DNA of 64,000 bases from Brachynemurus nebulosus (Eukaryota > Arthropoda > Insecta > Neuroptera > Myrmeleontidae), in contig JAPWDM010000001.1 in the NCBI GenBank assembly GCA_035578155.1, forward strand, positions 73,726,062-73,790,061, read 5' to 3'. Below, piece after piece: positions 22,889 to 46,136 of the stretch. Each line of letters opens with the position of its first letter. Position 1 is the stretch's first letter. The position numbers and the translations under genes were made by a program. The notes under the pieces were generated by a model. It did no database searches and was not told where the DNA came from. It saw only the letters and a program-made list of their open reading frames with translations.

Positions 22889-23040
22889 GTATATTGTGCA
22901 ATAAGTGCGGGAAATTGTCGATTGCCCACGAAAGCGAAGTTGATGATACGGACATGCCGGCGCATGTCCGTACCTCACTACGTTCGTGCGCTCATTCGCT
23001 TGAGTAGGGCAATCGACAATCCCGCACGAGTTGCACATAC
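22889..23040. mobile_element. Palindromic MITE with TA target site
   Basis: The ends GTATATTGTGCAA and TTGCACATAC are inverted. The inner arms GGGAAATTGTCGATTGCCC and GGGCAATCGACAATCCC continue the pairing, and TA flanks both sides. The centre holds a perfect hairpin: ACGGACATGC, a CGGC loop, then GCATGTCCGT. Confidence 0.75.
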
Positions 23041-23440
23041 TATTTTTTATTACGAATTTCACATACTTTTTTTCTATTATTATCATTATTTTTGACATTT
23101 ATATTACTTTTTAAAATAATATTTTTGAGTGTTCGTCTTTTTTTTCTGAATTAATTATCGTTTAAATTACTTTGTTGGTGGTTTCTATAGAAATAATTAT
23201 GAAATATTTATTAAATGAAAAATTAAGAGGCGGCTTTGCGTGTTTTGATTAAATTTTGCGTGTTTTATTGTCAATTTGCGTGTGGAAAGTTACTTTCCAC
23301 ACGCAAAAAAGTATGCGGGAAGAGTACAGTTGGCAAACAGCCATTTTGCGTACAGAAATATGTGCGCCAAGTTAGTACTTCTCCCGCATGAGTAATAAAA
23401 AATAATTTCCCACTGTATTTCCGCACAGTGTGGGCAATTG
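23041..23440. repeat. Short palindromes and repeated TTGCGTGT motifs
   Basis: A 15-bp-arm hairpin with a one-base loop spans 23276-23306 (TTGCGTGTGGAAAGT and its complement). TTTGCGTGT occurs three times in 23235-23285. Outer sequences TGCGGGAAGAG and CTTCTCCCGCA also pair. This may be a degenerate MITE, but its ends are unclear. Confidence 0.5.
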
Positions 23441-25350
23441 TTAATTTTTACATATAGTTAGCCGTGCACAAAATGTTACTTTTAATAGTAGGAGTAGAAA
23501 AAATATTTTTTAACGACTTTTAAGCATTTAATCAACACATTATATAAGAACATAAGTTATTGCATCATTTAATTTTTTTACAGATGTATTTTTCAAAATT
23601 CTCATAATATTGTAAAATTGAAATAATATGTTTCTACGTTAAAGGAATGCTTTATCTTGTTTATAGAAGCAACTTCTAAGAAAATTTCTAAGTTTTGAGC
23701 GTTTTGAGTTGTTTTTTCGATGGAACTTTTTTTATGAGGTCCCGACCAACCGGATAAAAAAAGTTTTTTGCACAATCTGGATCGAACTATACTTTTTATA
23801 GCTATTTATGATGTTTTTGAATATATTTTTTTTAGCGATTTTTTTTGCGGTCCCTATCCACCGTACAAAGAAAAGATCAAGTGTATTATTTTTTAATTTA
23901 ATTTTTATTTTTGAGAAACTTTTTGCAAGCGTTTAGTCATTTTTTGAAAATCATCCTTTACGAAAATTTTATGTAGATAACTTACATATTATTGTAATTG
24001 ATTAAAAAAAAATAATTAAAAGCCAATTCATCTATCATTATTACTACTAGAATCATCTTGAATACTGTAAATATAATTCAAAGTACTGTGTGCTTAAAAA
24101 TTTTAGATCTACATACCCATAAGGACGTTGACTGACGTTTTTATAGAGCAAAGCAAGAAGAGTTAGTATCAGGAAAGAAGATTTAATTAGCAACATTTAT
24201 TAAAGTTTATTTTAAGTTTAATTTATTAATTTTCTCCGTTTATCACTGAATTTTTCCACATTTCCATAATTGTTGTTATGTTAATTTTACCCTGGGGTTG
24301 TTGGTTAAAATTACTTATAATTTAAATTCTATTTTCACTCGATAAACTGTTATAACGCATACTAACATGTTCGTGGATAGTGTTGTGTAAAATACCGAAT
24401 TTGATTACCTAGATTCTAGATGACAGATGACAGATAATATTATAAATAACCTAATTTTTTATATTATCTAGATTTTATTTATATTATAGGACATCTAAAC
24501 TGTTTCACTGAAATAAAAAAAATTTAGGTTCATTATTTTTTATATTCCTTAGAATTAGACATGTAACAATCTATAATGCCGCATTGATGATACAATTCAT
24601 AAGGGATCTTGGGCAGGATTGGATCCTATCACTTAATGACTATGGAGAATTGATGAATTTAGTTTCAGTTTTCTTTATTCCGAGGAAATGGGGATGTATT
24701 TTTGTTATATTGTTTTTTTTTTTGCCTAATAGAAATATATAGAATAAAAAAATAAGGAAAATAAATTTAAACAGACGACCATTCAGAAAAAAAAAACTAA
24801 AATTTTATGAAAATTATGATCCGTGATGTTTCCCATAAGCTGAAAAAAATAATAGTAATTACTTGCTTTAAAGTCCAACCCCTCAATGACCTCGACCTTA
24901 GAATATGTTGTGTCTGAGGTGTTTCTAACCAAGTATTATATACATTTAGCAACAAAAGTAACTTGATAAAACTTTGAAAAAATAATTTTTTTTAGATTTA
25001 TACCTTAAATATTGCTACTGACGTTATTTATTATATATTAAAATAAATGCTACTATTTATCTTACACCTTTATCTTAAAATGACGAAGAGACTAAATCGC
25101 GCCTCTATTTTTATTTAGATAAAATATATAAATAATATTTATTATATTTTAAATACCATGTTGCATTTGAAAGCCAGCAATCAAATCTAAGTCCGTCATA
25201 AGAGCTCACTACATTTCGAGTTTATCCTCTAAGCCGTTTTCGATATACAGTCCTTATCAAAACATCATAGGCGACACCTTAATAAAAATAACTAACTGAA
25301 TAATTTTTCAATTTGTCGTTTTAATATAAATGTATTTAACATACATTATT
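23441..25350. other. AT-rich DNA, no gene seen
   Basis: No frame with a recognisable domain and no element with two clear ends were found in this 1.9-kb stretch. Confidence 0.45.
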
Positions 25351-25433
25351 ACATAATAATAAAATTTTCCCCTTAAGGACCCACAAAAACTTTTTTTTTG
25401 TGGGTCCTTAAGGGGAAAATTTTATTATTATGT
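25351..25433. repeat. Perfect 39-bp inverted repeat with 5-base loop
   Basis: The arms 25351-25389 and 25395-25433 are exact complements. They include TTCCCCTTAAGGACCCAC and its complement and are separated by only five bases. No flanking target duplication was recognised. Confidence 0.95.
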
Positions 25434-26279
25434 ATAATCCAGCCCACAGTACGGCTCAATATAGTGATTTGATACATTATTACGTTTATTTTAAACTCAT
25501 AACACCAATAACTAGTGTTAGTGTTTTTAATCGCAAAACGATTAAATATATAATTAAAAATCAAATTACCTCAAAAACATTATAATAAAATTTAGAATAT
25601 AAGAATTTTTATTATTATAAATATAAAAAGAATTAATTAAAATTGTGACTGAATATAAAATTAATTTTTTATACAGAGAAGATAGGCCCTTTTCCCCATT
25701 TATTATGATAGTGAATATAATTTTTAATATTTTCAATTATATATGCATATAAAATTAATTTTGTATAGTTGGAAGTAATTTTAATTGTCGTAATTTTTAT
25801 TCAGTTTAATAAAAATGAATGTTGAATTATTTCTATTTTATGTTGTTGGCTGTTATTGTTGTGAATTATTATTTTATTAAGTATAATGTGAATGATTTTC
25901 TATTATAATACAATTAACTTGAAAGTCATACATTACTGTATCATGAAAATTAATACAATTAAAATTATTGTCACCACGCAAATATAATGTTTATTATTAT
26001 TTAAAATGCAATTATTTTAGATATAAATTTAATATCATAATAATTATTTAAATAAATATTATTCAAATATAAAATAAAACATAAATTCTTGTAACATTCG
26101 TAGATACAAGAAAATAGTATAATTGAATTATATTTAAAAAAAAAAATTAGTCAATCCCCCAAAAATAACATCCTTGTATAATTTAAATTCAATGAATTCT
26201 CATTATGTACATAATTTTATTTCCAGCTATTTTTATTATATTATAATAAATTTGACTTAGTTCGTTTGTTCTACACAGA
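25434..26279. other. Very AT-rich DNA, no gene seen
   Basis: Low-complexity A/T sequence without a coding signal. Confidence 0.5.
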
Positions 26280-26730
26280 TAAAAATTGAATTAAAAGTAT
26301 ATTAAACATAATTTTAGTTTACAAACAAATTAAAATTATCATTAAATATAATTTTAATTCCGGAATTGAAATTATACTAAATATAATTTTAATTCTGAAT
26401 TAGAATTATCAAATAGATAATTCTAATTCTGAATTAAAATTATTCTTTGAATTAAAATTATCTATAAAGGACCCTCGCGAGGTTGGCCGAATACGAGAAT
26501 GTAGAGGGTCATTTCATTGTACCTCGTGGTTGGTGTTATAATGCTATTCATATGCCTCAGCCAACCTCAGCGAGGAACTCGGCGAGAATGTTGAGGGTTA
26601 TTTAGAGATAATTTTAATTCAGAATTAAAATTATCTATTTGATAATATTAATGAAGAAAATATAATTTTGTTTAATGTAATTTTAATTCAGAAATAATAT
26701 AATAATAAAAATTGTTTTATTAAAATTATC
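26280..26730. repeat. AT-rich inverted repeats around a GC-richer core
   Basis: Blocks such as ATAATTTTAATTCNGAATTA recur in both orientations on each side of a core at 26469-26600. The core has pairing segments GCGAGGTTGGC and GCCAACCTCAGC, plus a direct pair GAGAATGTAGAGGGT and GAGAATGTTGAGGGT. It looks like a foldback element with a distinct cargo or centre. No frame is recognised. Confidence 0.5.
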
Positions 26731-27125
26731 AACATAATAGAAAATGGATTATTTAAATTTATTTAGAAAAAAAATTGAATAAAAATTTGTTACAGTAATA
26801 AAAAAAATAAGGTATTTTATATTATAAAATAATATTTTGCTACAGATTTTTGCTGCTATAGCTAAAAAATATAACTATTTAATTTTTTCTTTCTTAAATA
26901 AAATTAAATTCATATAATGTTTATATATAAACAACTCAAATAAAAATTTTTAAAATAAAATGTTATTTTTTAAAATTTTATTTTACTATTGCTATTATAA
27001 AATAAATTGCAATAAAAGTATCCCAGATCATTTTTTTAGTATATCATTTTAATTAGATCCATTATTATTATATTTAAGATAATTTTATATAATTTTCATT
27101 ATAAAAATTTCTATGATGTTGATTT
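26731..27125. other. AT-rich DNA, no gene seen
   Basis: Nothing recognisable lies in this stretch. Confidence 0.5.
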
Positions 27126-27247
27126 TTAGTCGAATTTTCTCCGAAAAATTAGACTTATACAATCTATACGATAAGAGCTGCGAGAGGCGAGAGTAGGGGC
27201 GCTATCCGTTTTCGGACCCGTAGAACACGAATATGTAGAAAAAAATG

Positions 27248-27251
<4 letters not shown>

Positions 27252-27327
<76 letters not shown>
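27252..27327. repeat. (TA)n microsatellite
   Basis: About 76 bp of TA repeat directly abutting the outer end of the Tc1-like remnant. Confidence 0.97.
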
Positions 27328-28518
27328 TACTCAAAACAAAATAAGGGCCACTCATGTTTTGCTGCATAAGTTTATTTTTATATAAGTTACAGTATAAGGT
27401 ATGCGTACATTTAATTAAGGAACAAATTTTTTATTAATAAAATTAATTTCAATAAGATTAAATAAAAAATTAATCCATAATTACATTTTTTTAGGATTTT
27501 ATCATTTTTATAGTCATTTTTACAGTCATCAACAAACGTTCACGCTTTGAGTAAAAGCACACATTATGCAACTTTTCGGTGATTTAATATCAAGTATGCC
27601 CTCCCCTTTTTAAAACACATTCTTGAAGCCTCCTCGGCATGCTTTCAATAAGATGCCTAACGGTTTCATCAGGAATCTCCTCCCAACATCTTCTCAAGAC
27701 ATCAATCAGTTGTTGTTGGGTGTGCAGATCCTCTCCGGCTGCTCTGACTCGCCGTTTTAATTGATCCCAAAGATGTTCTATTGGGTTCAAGTCAGGGCTA
27801 TTTGCAGGCCACGGTAAAACCTGTATATTAGCCTCCCTAAGGACAGTTGTCGTCGCTCGAGCGGTATGCGCTCGGGCATTATCCAGCATCAGGATTAATC
27901 CGTCGGCCGCTCGTTGTGCAAAGGGGATCACATGGGTTCTGACAACCTGTTCGATGTAACTTTGAGCCGTTACAGTACCCTCGTTCAGGAAAACAAGCTC
28001 AGTTTTGCCTTGCAAACTAATTCCACCCCAGACCGTGACATTAGGACCGCCAAATCTGTCGCGTTCCTGAATGTGACGATCAGAAAACCTTTCCCCACTT
28101 CTTCTCCACACTCTTACACGTAGATCATCACTAAAAAACTTCACCTTGCACTCATACGTGAAGAGTACGTGACGCCACTCCTCCAAGCCCCATTCAAGGT
28201 GTTCACGTGCAAATCTTAAACGGTTTGCACGATGCGCTCCGGTCAGTTTGGTACGGATTACTGGTCTTCTTGAACGTTGTTGGTCTTCATGCAAACGATT
28301 TCGTATGGTCTGATTACTGACAACAGTACCAGTAGATCGATGTAAGCGATTTAGCAGAGTACCTACGGTAACAGTCGGCTCACGTCGTGCACACAGTCGA
28401 ATGTAATGGTCTTCACGGGCAGTGGTAGCACGAACTCTTCCTGAGCCACGGCGCCGGGTTACACTACCGGTCTGCTGATACCGATTCTTCGCTTCAAATT
28501 GCCCACGAAAGCTTGTGT
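27328..28518 (-). mobile_element. Tc1-like transposon, truncated at its 5' end
   Basis: Compared with the sister repeat at 48.8 kb, this 1191-bp segment is extra and replaces a 33-bp piece (48981-49013). Its 3' end, beginning CTACTCAAAACAAAATAAGG, abuts the (TA)n run, as expected for insertion at TA. The transposase starts inside its DNA-binding domain, so the 5' end with its inverted repeat has been lost. Confidence 0.8.
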
Positions 28519-28558
28519 TATGGAAGTTAAGAGATGAAATTTGGTAAATGGGGCTCAT
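27590..28558 (-). CDS. Tc1-family transposase, N-terminally truncated and catalytically damaged
   Basis: The 322-residue frame matches Tc1 transposases from the second half of the paired-like DNA-binding domain (YQQTGSVTRRRGSGRVRATT) to the C terminus. The catalytic core shows LMLDNARAH and, 34 residues after that D, the E of NPIEHLW, so it is a DD34E enzyme. The first catalytic aspartate, normally in an FTDES-type motif, is tyrosine here (FTYEC; codon at 28154-28156), which should abolish strand cleavage. The first 13 residues are not Tc1-derived: they are encoded by the flanking 1.7-kb repeat (28520-28558), where copy 2 has the same codons with one change (N for S at residue 2). The frame is otherwise open, so the damage is recent or the frame has been kept by chance. 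It is unlikely to make active transposase. Confidence 0.9.
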   Translation of the reverse strand: MSPIYQISSLNFHNTSFRGQFEAKNRYQQTGSVTRRRGSGRVRATTAREDHYIRLCARREPTVTVGTLLNRLHRSTGTVVSNQTIRNRLHEDQQRSRRPVIRTKLTGAHRANRLRFAREHLEWGLEEWRHVLFTYECKVKFFSDDLRVRVWRRSGERFSDRHIQERDRFGGPNVTVWGGISLQGKTELVFLNEGTVTAQSYIEQVVRTHVIPFAQRAADGLILMLDNARAHTARATTTVLREANIQVLPWPANSPDLNPIEHLWDQLKRRVRAAGEDLHTQQQLIDVLRRCWEEIPDETVRHLIESMPRRLQECVLKRGGHT

Positions 28559-29786
28559 TTTCGAGGCACCTCATACTATCAAAGTGGGGTCAAATTTTGG
28601 GCAAATTTTTTTTCTGACCCGACCTTTAAGGGGGTGGTGGGGGGGGGGGGGGCGCAAAAGCAATAAAACTTTTCCAAACCGGTTTTAAATAATGTGTCGA
28701 TCAATTATCTACAACATATCCAAAATTCAGCTTCCTAGGATGATTTGGTCGGAGTAGAGGGGGGAAAAACGATTTTCGCTGGATCTAACAGGCCCCCAGC
28801 CCCCCAGAATTAACGTAGAGGGTTGAAATTTGGTGCGTTGATAAAGTTCGTACCTAGGTTGTGCTTTTTGGAGGTTTTAATATTTTACCCCCACCCCCCT
28901 CATTTTTAAGCTACAATTTCATGCATTTTCGACGTTTTCGAAGTTTGTACCACTCGCACAAGTCACCCAAATAAACCTAGAGGGCTGAAATTTTGTATTC
29001 GGATTGAGTTAGTATCAAGGGGGTGCCTTTTGGGAGTCTCGACTTTCAAACCCTGCCGCCACCATTTTTATACCCAAAAGAACATGATTTTTTTTGTTTT
29101 TTAACAGTTTCGTTCGGGTCAAAATCTCCCCAAATAAACCTAGAGGGCTGAAATTTTGTGTACAGGTTAAGCTAATAGCCAGACACTGTTTTTTGGGGGT
29201 TTCAACTTTTAACCCTTACCCCCACGATTTTTACGCCAATATTTCCTTAATTTTTTGCTTGTTTTCTAACACGTCTAGAGACTCTCTAAGGAAACCTAGA
29301 GGGCTGAAATTTTGTACGTGTATTCAGTTAGTATCCAGCTAGTACCTTTTAGGGAGTCTACATTACTTTTCCCCCCACTTCTTCCATTTTTACATCGGAA
29401 TTGAATGCTATTGTTAAATGTGTTTTAAATGCATTACTTTTATTCTAAATACAAGTAGGCGAATAGTAATTTTAAAAAATTTAAAAAAAAAGTGAATACA
29501 ATTTTTTAACAAATGAAATACATACATATTAAGTAATTTGAAAATGTTATTAAAGTCACTGTATACCTAAACTAAGGTAATTATCAAAATTAACTATATA
29601 GACTTAGTATATTAAGTAGTTTAAAAATGTTATTAAGGTCACTGTTTATTTATAAATTAGGAATTTTGAATTTTTGTTATTTATAAAGTAGAAATTTTGG
29701 ATTTTTTTGGAAAGAAAAAATATCTTCATAAAAGCCTTCCAGTTTACTATTTAAGTTCCTTTTTTAATATTTAAAAATAAAACATA

Positions 29787-30085
29787 AAGGCAATTGGCGG
29801 ATAAGCATGGATAGAAATGCCCTCGTACGAATTGTGTTGGCTTTTTCCCTGTTAACTGCTATCGGCACAAAATTGAAATTTACTGAGAGTCAGCCCTTAA
29901 AAACTTAAAACCTTTTTTTAAAGCCCCGATCAACCGGACACTCATCATCAGTTTTGAAACCACCAAAATTACAAATCGCTTGTGGACTTTCAATTATATT
30001 TCGCTGTAGACACTCAATACCGAAGATGAAAGGAAAAATTCGACTTCCGTGATGGGGCTCCGCTGCTCACGGCGTTTTTTTATTA
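29787..30085. repeat. Shortened copy of the long-inverted-repeat element
   Basis: It starts AAGGCAATTGGCGGATAAGC after TA, follows the arm of the element at 11416 for about 130 bp, then jumps to the arm's inner part (CGATCAACCGGACAC, CATCATCAG). An internal deletion is implied. The equivalent copy is at about 50196-50483. Confidence 0.65.
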
Positions 30086-30217
30086 TATATAATTTTTCTG
30101 ATGTTTAATACAATTCGCGTATTAAAAACACTAACGGCGCGCCATAAATAACAGTTTCCAAGAAAAATTACAATATTTTGCCTAATTGTTGTCCAAATAC
30201 TTTTGTTCCTAACTATA

Positions 30218-30710
30218 CCAGGTGTCCCATTTGGATGTATGTATACATGTTAATTTTTAACATTGGATTCCCATAGGAAAAAGTTATGTCACGAGAGTGC
30301 TTTGAGCAAACTAATAATACTAATTTAATATTATAACTACTGTTACTATAGCTTTAACAATAATAATTAACAATAATAATGCAGTAAAATAAAGAAATGA
30401 ATGTCGCAATTTTCAAGCAATTCACATTTTTACATAAGAAATATTTGTGTCATCTGCTGTAAATTCAAAAAGCAATTTTTTTATTTTCTTGAGAATAAAA
30501 TATTAAAATAATAAAAATACCAAAAAAATATTCTGTTGAAGAAGTAGTGCAGATAATTTGGTGGAAAAAAATTATTTTATAAAAGAAAATTATCAAAAAT
30601 AGGAATATATTTACCCAAAGCACTCTTGTGACATAACTTTTTCCTTATGGGAATCCAATGTTAAAAATTAACATGTAACTCGTATGTATACATCCGGCTG
30701 GGACACCCAG
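30218..30710. mobile_element. MITE with about 95-bp terminal inverted repeats, mariner-type
   Basis: The ends are CCAGGTGTCCCATTTGGATG and the complement of CTGGGTGTCCCAGCCGGATG, with TA at 30216-30217 and 30711-30712. The arms include GGATTCCCATAGGAAAAAG and AGTTATGTCACGAGAGTGC. The centre is AT-rich and non-coding. Confidence 0.85.
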
Positions 30711-31240
30711 TATATACCTAAACTAAGGTAATTATCAAAATTAACTATATAGACCTAAAATAAGGTAATTACCAAAATAGTTAATTTAGCTGGGCAGTCC
30801 CATGTAATTATATCTTTTAGCTAGTCACAATACTTAATTATAAGTAAGCTGACAAATATAGTTAAATTATCTCTTAATCGATAGAGCAATATTAGAGGTT
30901 ATTTTATGTATATGTCCATTACAATCTGAGTAATTATTAAATACATATTTTCAACCAAACGAATGAACTACGAAAATTAAATATTGTGTCAGCGTAAAGC
31001 AATATTATATTAAACATCTTAAGAAATATATCATTTATATTTATTTGATTTTTATGGACAAAATTTTCGAATTCACGGTATTAATGTAAAATTTTGATTA
31101 TCTCTGTTTTGCTAAATAAATGAGCGTGTTATCAGAATTGTTTAAATTGTAATTAAAGATATAATTAACAAACATGTTTAAGTTCTTTAATATTTGATAT
31201 GACGATATGAATGACTTGAGTGTAGATCTGCCGACAAGTA
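30711..31240. other. Upstream region of the P450 gene
   Basis: It begins with a second copy of ACCTAAACTAAGGTAATTAT (first copy near 29565). No gene is seen. The part next to 31241 should hold the P450 control region, but I recognise no specific response element. Confidence 0.45.
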
Positions 31241-31248
31241 TATAAATA
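31241..31248 (+). promoter_or_regulatory. TATA-box candidate of the P450 gene
   Basis: TATAAATA lies about 220 bp before the P450 start codon. A transcription start near 31270 would fit the usual spacing. A 5'-untranslated intron is also possible, because AAG|GTACAT at 31382 and TTTGTTTAG ending at 31467, directly before the ATG, look like splice sites. Confidence 0.45.
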
Positions 31249-31467
31249 ACATTACATAGTCTAAAACAAATTACAGCCTCTGTTTTTAATTTTAATTCTG
31301 TTCTTACAGTGACAGTGCAAACAAGGTCGATTACTTTATATAAATTTTATTTTGTATGAAAATAATTGTTGCAGAAGCAAGGTACATTTCTACAGATTAT
31401 TTTGTTACTACCTCTTAATTACCATTTTTTTCTATAAAATTTTCATAAAATTTAATCATTTGTTTAG

Positions 31468-44416
<12,949 letters not shown>

Positions 44417-44589
44417 AGATTAGCCATTAGTATGGTAAATACTCTATTCAGAAATGACAGCATTCTTTTTTATAACAAATTCATTCATATATCTATTTAG
44501 AATTTAAATTTATCACACGCAATATATAACAAATTTAAATGTTATTATTATTAAAGGGTTATTCAGGGATAGAGGTAGAAAAAGGAACA

Positions 44590-45480
44590 TATTTTTAACC
44601 ATTTTTCTCTTCAAAAGAATCCTTACATGCAAATTGTCTAAAATCTCTTATGTATTACGATGTGCCAATGCGCTAATTTACTACTTGACCATAATTATTT
44701 TTCATTTAAAAATAAAGTCTACTCACAGTCCATTGATTTAGCCGTATCTCCTTTTTTTAAATTTCTTCATGAACCATTTTCAAAAATTAATCTTCAACTT
44801 AAATTATAAATATTTACATAACCTTATCCTTTGGAAACGGTATGTAGATGACGCTTTCGTGATTTGATTCGGTACCCGTCATCAAGCAGTGGAGTTTTTA
44901 AATTTTCTTAATACGCTCCATACTAGAATAAAATTTAGAAGTTGAGGTGAATAGATAAAGGAGGAAATAGTCTTAATTTTCTGAATTTTAGAATCTCTAG
45001 AGATGTTTACTCAAACCGTTTGGAGTTTGCAGTTTACCAAAAGTCGACACACACACAGTCCATTGTATTCATTTTTTGTCCTCTCATTCCGTGTCCCATA
45101 AAGTGACATTTTTTAATTATGTGTACAGTAGGATTTCCACGTACCCCTCAATAAAATCAATTTTTGTCGAGAACTCGCTGTCATAGGTAAAATTAATGGT
45201 TATGGTATAGAATTTTTGTTTAAAATTTTTTCGAAACATTAATTGAACAATTTTGATGATTCCACTTTATTTCCCAATCTAACAAAATCCATAACTACGT
45301 CCAACACAAGATATGCCTCCATCCCTTTTATTTCTAATCAAGCAAACGAACTGCATAAAGTGTTTGACGAACAAAGTATAAAATTATGTTTCTCATCTGC
45401 TACTTCGTTATCTAGCTTCTCAGTAAAAACAAAAGACCACATAGATCTGGTGTCTACAAATTTAGACAATGCGATTCAAT
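44590..45480 (+). pseudogene. Penelope-like reverse transcriptase remnant
   Basis: In shifting frames the plus strand encodes LWKRYVDDAFVI (YVDD at 44841-44852), then HQAVEFLNFLNTLHTRIKF, NRLEFAVYRKS-type sequence, and from about 45243 NTRYASIPFISNQANELHKV followed by VKTKDHIDL. This order (RT palm with YVDD, then a thumb with a YASIPFI-type motif and KDK-like end) is that of Penelope-like elements. Several stops and frameshifts make it dead. The GIY-YIG endonuclease is missing: similarity ends near 45480, where an unrelated ACAGAGTGTCCC repeat begins. It lies in the same orientation as the P450 gene, just downstream. Confidence 0.75.
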
Positions 45481-45832
45481 ATATACAGAGTGTCCCAAAA
45501 GTCAACGATATCCCTTGGAAAAATGATAGACCAGCTCATGCCTGACTAGAATATCAAAACATCGTCTGGTAAAATATCGTTACTTTTCAAGATATTGGTA
45601 TTTTCGAGTACCACAGTTGTATTCCTTTGACCATTGTACAGCCATTATTAAGTTGATTTAAAATCAATTTACACCTCCATTGCATTCTGACGCCTTCAAC
45701 GAGTCACATCTGCCCAAGTGGTTTTAGTACTGTTTAAGTTCATTTGTTTTAAGTGATTTATAAACTAAAGTTTGTACTATTATTGTCAATTTTTAAAAAA
45801 TAAATGTAAAATTATTATAATATAACGTAAAA
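45481..45832. other. Intergenic DNA, no gene seen
   Basis: It begins with an ACAGAGTGTCCCAAAAGTC repeat end. Nothing else is recognised. Confidence 0.45.
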
Positions 45833-45957
45833 GCTCCTATACCCAAACGCGTTCAATACTCGAACACTTTTAGTATTTATCGGTTTTTTCAGAAATAACT
45901 TCATTAATATATAAAATATCAAAACTGTTCGAGTATTGAACGCGTTCGGGTATACAG
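45833..45957. mobile_element. Short palindromic MITE
   Basis: CCTATACCCAAACGCGTTCA pairs with TGAACGCGTTCGGGTATACA, and ATACTCGAACA continues the arms (about 33 bp). The centre is AT-rich. Confidence 0.8.
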
Positions 45958-46007
45958 CCTTTTAACTTAATGATGTGTCTTACCAGTGAAATTTGTTTTA
46001 AGCGAAT

Positions 46008-46136
46008 TTCCATTTTGCCAATTCGCCTATTACAGCGGGTGCCATGAAAAGACTTGAGCCCGGGACTATGGCAGAAATTTGTTTTGAGGTTTCGAGAAAC
46101 CGAAAATGACCTTCACTAAAATATATATACAATAAA
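46008..46136. mobile_element. Family A element, left half
   Basis: AAGCGAATTTCC, TGAGCCCGGGACTATGGCAG and AAATTTGTTTTGAGG match the family. The other half resumes at about 47511, after an inserted foldback element. Confidence 0.65.

Larger units (their letters stand above)
27126..30085. repeat. 1.7-kb dispersed repeat, copy 1, enlarged by a Tc1 insertion
   Basis: The parts 27126-27327 and 28519-30085 match 48800-48980 and 49014-50483 almost base for base. Internal order: a TCGAATTTTCTCCG end, a (TA)n run, then four diverged tandem units of about 160 bp marked by TAGAGGGCTGAAATTT (28816, 28978, 29141, 29297), then AT-rich sequence. Copy 1 also has an extra stretch of about 85 bp near 29555-29640 that copy 2 lacks. 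Confidence 0.85.

Noticed and set aside
22889..23440. Helitron or bacterial-style terminator hairpins
   Set aside because: The hairpins are inside TA-flanked inverted-repeat elements; there is no TC/CTRR end pair and no bacterial context.
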